A stretch of DNA of 64,000 bases from Elymus sibiricus. Taxonomy: Eukaryota > Streptophyta > Magnoliopsida > Poales > Poaceae. Every line of letters starts with the position of its first letter. The stretch's first letter is position 1. Made by a program: the position numbers and the translations under genes. Location: NCBI GenBank assembly GCA_039707655.1, contig CM077668.1, positions 70,325,086 through 70,389,085 on the forward strand, read 5' to 3'. Under the pieces are notes generated by a model. The model saw nothing but the letters and a program-made list of their open reading frames with translations, was not told the origin of the DNA and ran no database searches. Shown piece after piece: positions 56,062-64,000 of the stretch.

Positions 56062-57796
56062 GGGCATCTCCAACGCCGACCCTCAAACTGCCCGCATACG
56101 TCCGGACCGCGCGGTCCGCCGCACCTCGCGGTCCGGACGTGTTGTGCCATCCAACGCGGTCCTGTATCGGTCCGCAGGTGGTCCGGACGCACTTTCTCTC
56201 GCAAACTGGAGACAAACGTGAGGGGCTTTGCGGGCGCCCGGACAGCACTCACGTCCGCTTCTGACCACCCTGGCCCACCCAAAACCATCCTTCCTTCACC
56301 GCGCGCGTTCCCGCCCGGCACCAGCTGTCCGCTTTCATGCCGCTGTAGAGCGACCGCTCCACATTGAAGCCGGCCCAGAGTGGACGCGACTTCTCACTGG
56401 CTCCGCCATTGAAGCGGCGCGCCGACCGAGGGTGCCGCCCGCGCCGCGTCTCCTGTGTCCGCGCTTGTTCAATGCTGGCGACACGTTACTGGTGGGACGG
56501 GGCGGATATCTACCACGCCCATTCAATGCCCCATCCGTTCGTATGCCGCCATTAAGCAGGCTCGCCGGTCGAGAAACCCACTCCGGCGCCGCACATTGAC
56601 ACACCCGGACGCCTGGCCTCACCAGAATCCGCTATTTAAAGGTGGCCACACCCGGCTAACTCCACGCCACAACACAAGGCGCTCCACATCCTCCTCCCTT
56701 GCACCGCATCCGCCATGACTGTAGGCGGCGAAGCTCTGTGGGAGACCATTTCCACGGAGATGAAGCACGAGGTGGCCGCCCTTGCGGCCGCCTGGCAGAG
56801 CCGCCGTGCCAGGCAGATCGAGGCCGGCTGTCGGCCAGCTCGCCCGAGGTCTCCGACGACGAGGATGACCCCACAATCGAGACGGGCTCCGACGACACCG
56901 CATCGGAGCCCGCGCCTGTGCACGCCGGCTTCACCATGGAGCAGGCGCAGACGCACTACAACGCCGCCATGACGAAGGAGCAGCTTGCGCCGGCGTCTAT
57001 GTCGGCGTTCCAGCAGGCGCAGGAGGAACGACGGTACAACCTGTTTCTCCTGGAGCAGCACCGGCTGGCAGAGGGCCAGATCGATGGCGAGCGCGCGAGC
57101 GAGGAGGCCGTGGCGAACCCCAACTTCATCACGGAGTAGCGTGCAATCTACGAGGCCGTCCGTGCTCAAGCCGCCGCTCGCCAGGAAACGGCCGCCACGA
57201 AGGCGCAGCTACAGGCGATCGCGGAGAACAACGCTAGCTGTGCCTCCTACGTGCCGCCGACGAACTATCAAGCGGCCCGGTGGGACGACGACAGCGCGAG
57301 CGCCACCATTTCCATCGTGGACCTCACGTCCACCGGCAACGAACAAGGTGCGGACTCTTCCGAGGATGAGTAGGGCACGGGAGGTGGCAGGGCCTTGTAT
57401 CCCATGTGGGCCATTCCTCCGTCTCCCGTGTTCTACTCTTCCTCGCCGGAGACCGCAACTTCACTTCATCGGTATTATTGCCCGTGCTCATGGAGACGTC
57501 GGATGGAGGACGACAAGGACTTGGACACCGGACACCGCCGTAGGATAGGTTTAAGGTCGGGTCGGAAGGGGCTTTTTTGTTCTAAATGTTCGACATCTAA
57601 TGAAAATCCGCCGTGTTTGCATGAATGTCATCTAGTTTGTATGAAATCCAGTCGTGTTTGAACGAATTTCGTCCGGTTGGTTCATAAAGTAGTTGAAATG
57701 TATGCAGGCAGCGTTGGATGGTGGCCTCCCGCATCCATTTTCGCGGACTGGTGCCCCCCTGTCCGCGGACGGATGCGGGAGGAAATTTGCGGGTCG
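56062..57796 (+). mobile_element. Harbinger-type element, right end split by a copia insertion
   Basis: The left end, after TTA, is GGGCATCTCCAACGCCGACC, then CTCAAACTGCCCGCA. The right end up to 57796 reads TGCGGGAGGAAATTTGCGGG then TCG, the inner part of the same inverted repeat. The outer 15 bp are missing because the copia LTR begins at 57797. The element carries a decayed ORF but no DDE transposase. Confidence 0.65.
56715..57373 (+). pseudogene. Broken ORF of the Harbinger-type element
   Basis: Starts at 56715 with MTVGGEALWETISTEMKHEV; a frameshift near 56825 moves to the frame with SSPEVSDDEDDPTIETGSDD and FQQAQEERRYNLFLLEQHRL. An in-frame TAG at 57137-57139 follows ANPNFITE, after which the frame continues RAIYEAVRAQAAARQETAAT to a terminal TAG at 57371 after GADSSEDE. 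The product would be Gln/Glu/Ala-rich and helical with acidic tails. It resembles filler ORFs often seen in Triticeae Harbinger-like elements; the function is unknown. Confidence 0.5.
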
Positions 57797-59717
57797 TGTA
57801 GGAGATGTGCCCTAGAGGCAATAATAAATGTTATTATTTATCCCCATGTTCCTAATTAAGTTTATGTCCCATGCTATAACTGCTATGGTTCCCGAGTCCG
57901 TATATCCATAAAGGCTCTGAGGAAAACCCATGTGCACGTGTGGAATAATAAACGGTAAAAAGTATTCCTAGTCAAGCCTCTAAGACTGGCTCAAGTGTTG
58001 CATGATGATCACGTTTTCCTGATCATGGGCATGTCTATGCCGGCAACTTTGAGGGCACAATTTTAGGAGAACACTTGTGTTGAATTGACCCGATTGATGT
58101 TATGCTATGAGATACATTCGTCACAAGTTAATGATTAATAACACAGAGAAAGTTAACGTTTGCATAATTCCTTAGACCATGAGAGTATCGAGTTTCTTCA
58201 TGCTTGCTTCATGAACTTTGGGGTTTGTTAAACGTCATCCGTAAATGGGTGGCTATTACAGCGGCTTACGGGTTCATGGAAAAGTATGTCAAGGGACTTG
58301 ATAGCTCAACATTGGGATTTGCTCCTCCGACGATGGAGAGATATTCTTTGGGCCCTCTCGGTGTTACGGTATCCATCATCGTCTGGCCAGACACATTGTG
58401 ATTTGATCACAGGGATACCGGAACACGGGAACGAGAAAAGAGAACAAAACCGGTAACGAGGTAACTAGCATAGTGGACAAGTTGTTGATTCACGGGGATG
58501 CCGATAAATCACACCTCGGGTATTTGTAACATATCGCGAAGCAACAGGAATAGCACACGGCAACTGGAGTTTCACTCGAATATTTATTCGTGTGTGTATA
58601 GGGGTCAATATGGGTGTCCACGGCTCCGATGTTGATCATTGATCGGAAAGTGTTCCGGTCATGTCTATACTTCACCGAACCTATAGGGTCACACGCTTAA
58701 GGGTCATCTATCTGCTGAATGCTAGACAGGGAGTCTGAGAGAAAGTCATCGGAAAAGTTTCGGAGACAACGGAAGAGTTCCGGAGAGAGAACACCGGAAG
58801 AGTTTCGGTAAAACTGAAAAGTTGTTTCGGGGTATACCATTAAGTCAAATTGGTTTCGGCACACGCCTGGAAATTCTTGGAGGGTGCCAGAATTGTTCTG
58901 GGAACTTCTGGGATTTTTCCGGAGAAAAAACCCAGAAATGTTCCGGAGCTGCCGGAACCGCTTTGGTTGCGAAATGAAAATCACTAATCCGGAATTGTTT
59001 CGGAACACGTCCAAAATTATTTTAGTGGGTACTGGAAATGTTCTAAGACCTACAGAAATATTTTCGGATTTAACGGTCGCGGAAAAATGTTTCCGTGAAT
59101 AGTGAAAATCACTTTATGGAAAGCCACCTTTTTGGGCTTTGTCCCAAAATATCTTAGGGATGACATGGATGGATGAGAGCCACCCTACCCCTTGGGGTTT
59201 CCTATAAATAGAGGTGGAGAGGCACTCTCCACACTCACTCTTTCTCACATAGAAATGCCATGCATGATCTGGCCTTCTCTCTCCCTCCCTGCGAAATAGT
59301 TTCGTAGAGCCGAAAGGCTATCTGGGTTCCAGTGGGAACTAGTTCTGGACGGCGAAGCCCTGCCGGATAGATGACACCGTATGTGTGCAACCCCGTAGAG
59401 AGGTTGTAGGTTCGATCTTTTTTGCCCGAGGGGCTGTTCGAGAGTGCCTCCCGAAGGGCTGTCCGTGACACCGTCCGGGGGATTGTCCGACCGCCTCCCG
59501 AAGGGCTGTCCGAGGGACTGACGAGGGAGTACATCCTCGCGGTTGGGAGGTTGTAAATCCTAGCTGCGGGGATCTGTACCGACGATCTACATCGACTCTA
59601 CTTCCGCTGCGCTACGAGTCGGTAATGATCAGATCAAACCTTGTATGCATCTCCATAGTGATCCTGGGCGTGCTCGCTGTACCGATTTTTTTTTGTTTTT
59701 TGTCGCATTCCCCTACA
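57797..59717 (+). repeat. 5' LTR of the copia element (1921 bp)
   Basis: Begins TGTAGGAGATGTGCCCTAGA and ends GTCGCATTCCCCTACA. CCTATAAATAGAGG at 59201-59214 is a clear TATA box. The stretch 58740-59070 is full of TTCCGGA/TTTCGGA repeats typical of these LTRs. The 5 bp before it (GGTCG, 57792-57796) should be duplicated after the 3' LTR. Confidence 0.85.
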
Positions 59718-59718
59718 G

Positions 59719-59732
59719 TGGCATCATGAGCC
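59719..59732 (+). other. Primer binding site of the copia element
   Basis: TGGCATCATGAGCC follows the LTR by one base; it is a variant of the tRNA-Met-derived site TGGTATCAGAGCC. Confidence 0.75.
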
Positions 59733-61958
59733 ATGCTATGCGTAGATGCAGGTTACGATCTAGAATACATAGAGATGTATGGGTGTTGCACAATATAATT
59801 TTGTAGTAGATGAGTTCTATTGCTGAAAATTATTTGTGCGAGTAGCAGATGAAATCTGTTACCCGATGTTCTTGTTGCTTCCCTGAAATTTGCGTATTTC
59901 TGATCTTGATAACGGCATGGTGGAGTTTCAAAGTTCTGGCAATCCGCGATCCTGATTGATCAACGAAGTGCTAACAGTTCGTTGAATTCCACCATAGTTA
60001 AAAAGAAAGATGAAATTTCGCAGACGAAAGGGCAATGTAGATATGATCTGCACGGGGGTCATGCGTATGACGAAGTTCAGTATGGGGCTCGAGATTTTAT
60101 TATCTCGTGTTTCATACACCCCGCAAAGTTAATCCAGCGACTTGAATAATCATACTTGATGATGAACGTTGGTAGCTTCGTTTTGTTTCGAAACCTTAGA
60201 AGCCACGTAAAATAATTTTTTGCATAAACCGATTAGAGGCGTCTAACTTGGTTTTGCAGGATGTGCATGTGATGTGGTATATCAGTGCTCATATTTAATT
60301 TGATTATGTATGAGATGACTGTACAATGTAAATTAACATGACCTGCGTGTCATGATTCGGCATGATGGCTGGAGCCATATGATTGTCACTTTAAATGACC
60401 TGCGTGTCAACCTTAAGTAATGCACTTATTTTATTAGCTATAGAGATAGCAGTATTATCTGGTGCATCGACAAGGTGGTGGCAATCTTCGCAAAGGTGAA
60501 CACCGACGCGAATGCCGAAGACGAAGAAATAAAAGACTTCTCCGTCAGAAAGGGCTATACCATATCATGCTATTATGAATTTCCTGAGATGTTTATCCCT
60601 TATGATGCACCCTTTTTGATTGCGCGATAGACGCTTTTATTAGGGTGATCTCTCACAAAAATATCAAGTAGTTAGTGTTCTCCCAAGTGTAGCACCGTCA
60701 CGGCACCTATCTCTTCGGGGTATCACATGGATACATGGGTATGAACGATTAGAGAAGTGTGAGGCGGGTGAGTTGAGACCTCGCAGCGAGATCACTTGGT
60801 TGTCTTCCGAAGGATCGTCCTGAGCTCGGAACACGGCCATCGAAAGATGAACAAGAGTCACATAGAGATGTAATTGGCAAGTTGGCCTATCGATTGCAAT
60901 TCTCGTCACTTGAGATGGATACATCCTTGGCGTTGAATTTCAATATGGGTCTTGTATCACTCACAATCAATTATGAGAGATATTGATTTGAGTGGGAGCG
61001 CACTTTAGAATTAACTTGTTTAATTCTCAGTGCAATTAATTATGAACACTGTCTAAGTGTGATTTGCATAATAGTTGTAGAATAATGGCTCGCGTTTCCA
61101 CCTTCCCTATTAAAATTGAATAGCTGTTAAATATCTGGTTAAAACTTTACGGTTGGTAACATAATGTGAGGATTGTCCTCAAGAGTACCGAGAAGGACTT
61201 TGTCCTATCGCATGCTTTCGTTATCCTCTCGCTAATGCAATGGATGATGTGACTCTCGTCCTTCGATCCAAAAGCTAGAATTCCGTTACGGTCAAGTGCA
61301 ATATGTTTGTTTCCATGAGACCCGAACTTCAAAAGTTTGGGATAGCTATGTGATATTCATGGAACTGAAAATTAGTTTCAGATACAAACAAAGGCTAAAA
61401 GATATGAAATATCCAAAGCAATGTTTGTTTGCAAACTATTAGTAAAAGTGTTTACTATGCATTAGACTAATACAAGAGGGATCCAGAAGAACGCCTGTCA
61501 TGAAATGAAGGTGAATAAAACAACAACTTAAAGAGAAAGGAAATGTCCAAAGGGTGTCATGAAATGAAAGTGTGACTTACACGCCTAGGAAGTCCGGGGC
61601 TAACGCCACTCTTAAAGGTTGGGTGCTTCTTCTGAGAGTAGGAGAAATACTAAAAGTAAAACTGTTAGAAGTATAAAGGCAAAAAGAGAGAAGACTGGAA
61701 TATCCAGCTCATGTATGAAAGTCATACAAGCTATTGATGTATAGAAGGCTGGTCAAAGAAATAGTTCTTGGGAATTATGATTAAACATGTTAATCACTGA
61801 TTCTTGGGTATTGTGAGTTGATCACAGAGATACCCGCTCGATTGCATTCTGTTGCGACTCGATGCAAGAACTACTATGGCCTAAAAGACTTGCTGGGAAT
61901 GAGGTTTAGATACGCACTGGGAACATAGTAAATGTTACTATACCTTCCATTGGTGTAT
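59733..61958 (+). other. Untranslated/degenerate internal region of the copia element
   Basis: Stops occur in all frames. GTGATTTGATCACAGGGATACC-like phrases of the LTR recur in altered form (about 61816). No gag zinc knuckle or protease was found. Confidence 0.5.
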
Positions 61959-62322
61959 TACCTATGTATTTATTTTTATAATTCATTTTTGGAGTTTCAT
62001 ACACTCTAGCCCATTGCATAAGGTATCTTGCAAGAAGGTTGTTCATAAGAGAACTTTTGATGTTCGGTGTTATGAATAACATAAGGGCCATACTTTCATT
62101 ATGAATGAGATGTATGTTATGAATATTGATAATAATACATTACCTCTGTATTTACTTTCATAATTCATTTTAGAGTTTTATACACTCTAGCCCATTTGCA
62201 TAATGTTTGTTGCAAGAGTGTTGTTCATAAAAGAACAATTGTTGTTCAGTATTATGAATAACATAAGGGCCATACTTCCATCATGGATGGGATGTATGTT
62301 ATGAATATTGATGGTAATATGA
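61959..62322 (+). repeat. 182-bp tandem duplication
   Basis: TACCTATGTATTTATTTTTA at 61959 is repeated as TACCTCTGTATTTACTTTCA at 62141. Both copies continue through ACACTCTAGCCCAT, GTTGTTCATAA-AGAAC and ATGAATAACATAAGGGCCAT. Copies differ at many sites, so the duplication is old. Confidence 0.75.
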
Positions 62323-62339
62323 TACATCCATAACACTGA

Positions 62340-63330
62340 CGCTAAATGTCGCAAGACTAAAACAATACCACACATGTGTGGCACTGCATTTGATCACATT
62401 GGAGAAACCCGCATGGAGAAATTCCATAATGATGGATTTTGAAGTCGTTTGATTATGAATCATCTGACACTTGCAACTTTCCTCCGAAAAGTGAAGTGAC
62501 TAAAATACCGTTCATAGGCCATAAGGAACGAGCAAAGAACTTATTGGTGATCATACATCATGATGTGTGTAGTCCGATAAATGTTGTTGCTGGCAGTGGA
62601 TTTGTCTATCTTCTGAAATGACTCAAGTAGATATATGGATATTTACTTGATGAGACGTAAGTCTGGATCTTTTGAAATCATTCAAAAGGTTTTCAAAATG
62701 AAGAAGAAATTATTGTAACAAGAAAATTATGTTTCTGCAATTGGATTGCGGAAAGAAATTTTGAGTTACAAGTTTAGCGAATGTCTGATGAGTTGTGAAA
62801 AGAGTTTCATAACTTACACCTCCCGGAGCACCACTGTGAGTGGAATGTCCGTGAAGATGTAATCAAACCATTTATGACATGGTAAGATCAAAGATGACAT
62901 AAATCAATTTGCCATTATCCCTTTTAAAGTAATGCTTTAGAGACTGCGGCTTTTACACTGAAAAGAGCGCCATCAAATCTGTTGAAATGACACCATGGTA
63001 TGGTACACCCAACCATGTTATGTTTTTTCTTAACATTTGGAATATGGGGCTTGTGTAAAATATTTACAAAACTATTCCAAATCAGACAAGTGCTACTTTG
63101 TAGGTTATCCTAATTTATTGGGTATTCCTCCATCACTATACCGAGGCAAAAATGTTTGCCACAAAGAGCGGTATGATTTTGAAGAAAATGGTTCTTGCAA
63201 AAAGGTGAGTGGGAGGACAGTGCAACTCGACGAGATAACAGTATCTTCGTCATCAGGTCAAGGGAAAGAAATCTTGGAAGTGATTTCAGAGTTTCCTACT
63301 GCGACTGATACGGAAGCCTCTACATGAGAT
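62340..63330 (+). pseudogene. Decayed copia integrase region
   Basis: Scattered frames keep the order of copia pol. A gag-pre-integrase-like HIGETRMEKFHNDGF at about 62397 is followed by SFDYESSDTCNFPPKSEVTK, IPFIGHKERAKNLLV and IIHHDVCSPINVVAGSGFVY (62442-62615), and lastly the integrase end KSDKCYFVGYP and KKVSGRTVQL (63080-63225). At least six stops or shifts separate them. Confidence 0.65.
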
Positions 63331-64000
63331 GTATGGACTTCGGTCGAACTTGCAGCTGAACCACGTAGGCAAAACTCGTGCAAACCACTCAGGTGCGCAG
63401 ACGAGATATTGTTGCTAGACAACAGTATACCTATGATACACAAGGAAGCGTTGATGGGCCCTGACTCCGGAATTGGCTAAATGCCAATATAATCCGAGAT
63501 AGTTTCCATATAAATGATTCAAGATTTGATCTTGATAAACCCTTCAGAAGACTTGAAGTCTAACAAATATTAATGGAACTATAAACTGATACAGATAAAA
63601 ATGTTTTATCCATAAAGCTCGACTTGTTGCTTATAACAAATTCAAGGAATTAACTGCGATGAGATTGTCTCACTGTAGCGATGCTTAAAGTCGGTTCGGG
63701 TTAAACTAGCAATTAATACATATTTCAATGATGAGATATGATACTTGGATGCCAAAAGGATTTCCATGTGATGGAAATGCTACCTAGGACTTGCATGTGA
63801 TACAGTCCAAGGTATTTTGTCTATCCAGAGGATGCTAGTGAGTATGCAAACTTCAGAGTTCCAGCAATGGACAAAAGAGAGCAAAATGGAGTTGGAATCT
63901 TCGTTTTTGATGAAATAGTCAAAAGAGTTTAATTTCATCAATGGATAACGAAGATGCTTGTGGTTACAAGAAAGTAAGTGGGAGCATAATAATATTTCTA
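63331..64000 (+). pseudogene. Copia pol continuation, heavily degraded
   Basis: HKARLVAYNKFKE (about 63615-63655) recalls the KHKARLVAKGY block at the start of copia RT. The remainder to the window end has stops in every frame. Confidence 0.5.

Larger units (their letters stand above)
57797..64000 (+). mobile_element. Decayed copia element (BARE/WIS/Angela-like), runs off the window
   Basis: A 1.9-kb 5' LTR, a primer binding site, and an internal region containing recognisable but heavily damaged integrase and RT-proximal sequence. The 3' LTR is beyond the window. The LTR opening (GCCCTAGAGGCAATAATAAA) is that of the BARE/WIS/Angela group. The internal region up to integrase is only about 2.7 kb, so gag and protease are largely deleted. 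Confidence 0.8.

Noticed and set aside
56014..57548. Several 78-187-codon frames on both strands
   Set aside because: Shadows of the GC-rich Harbinger-type element; only the frame pair 56715-57373 has coherent composition.

Overview
The window is nuclear DNA of a grass, almost certainly a Triticeae (wheat, barley, rye or Aegilops type). The evidence is GT-AG introns, Triticeae-style Stowaway MITEs, an Au-like SINE, a BARE/WIS/Angela-like copia LTR, and dense nested transposable elements separating a few genes. There are no operons, CRISPR arrays, rRNA genes or complete tRNA genes. Family names are given from recognised motifs; no database search was possible.

Genes. (1) 72-5809 (+): the last 13 exons of a PRT6-type N-degron E3 ubiquitin ligase; its 5' half lies outside the window. 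(2) 9260-9811 (-): a small secreted invertase/pectin-methylesterase inhibitor-domain protein. (3) 30246-31309 (+): a WUSCHEL-related homeobox gene of the WOX11/12 type, with a SINE in its proximal promoter. (4) 43454-44611 (-): an organelle mTERF-family protein. (5) 49416-52388 (-): an uninterrupted CC-NB-ARC-LRR immune receptor. These genes do not form a pathway; they are islands among repeats.

Repeats, left to right. 5.9-8.6 kb: three Stowaway MITEs and small tandem repeats. 10.1-15.6 kb: a maze of AT-rich DNA-transposon debris with two related short Helitrons. 15.65-22.96 kb: the 3' end of a copia element whose LTR is split by a complete 5.4-kb chromovirus (Reina-like gypsy) with near-identical LTRs but a broken gag-pol. 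24.1-28.0 kb: a 3.9-kb Mutator-like element with target duplications, full of TTACACTGTAA-type repeats and carrying open exon-like segments. About 32-37 kb: a reverse-oriented gypsy remnant interrupted by a solo LTR and by a PIF/Harbinger derivative. 37.1-38.8 kb: LINE remnants. 39.1-40.5 kb: a PIF/Harbinger element with a GC-rich unidentified insert. 45.5-48.8 kb: an RTE-clade LINE with a 1017-codon open frame. 54.2-56.0 kb: a hAT element with a LINE inserted in it. 56.06-57.8 kb: a Harbinger-type element whose right end is split by a decayed BARE/Angela-like copia that runs off the window.

Most insertions can be ordered in time from their target-site duplications, so the window reads as a layered insertion history. 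I see no obviously new molecular system. The most unusual items are the repeat-rich Mutator-like element, the young but defective chromovirus, the Helitron pair, the RTE with a single late stop, and the SINE beside the WOX gene.
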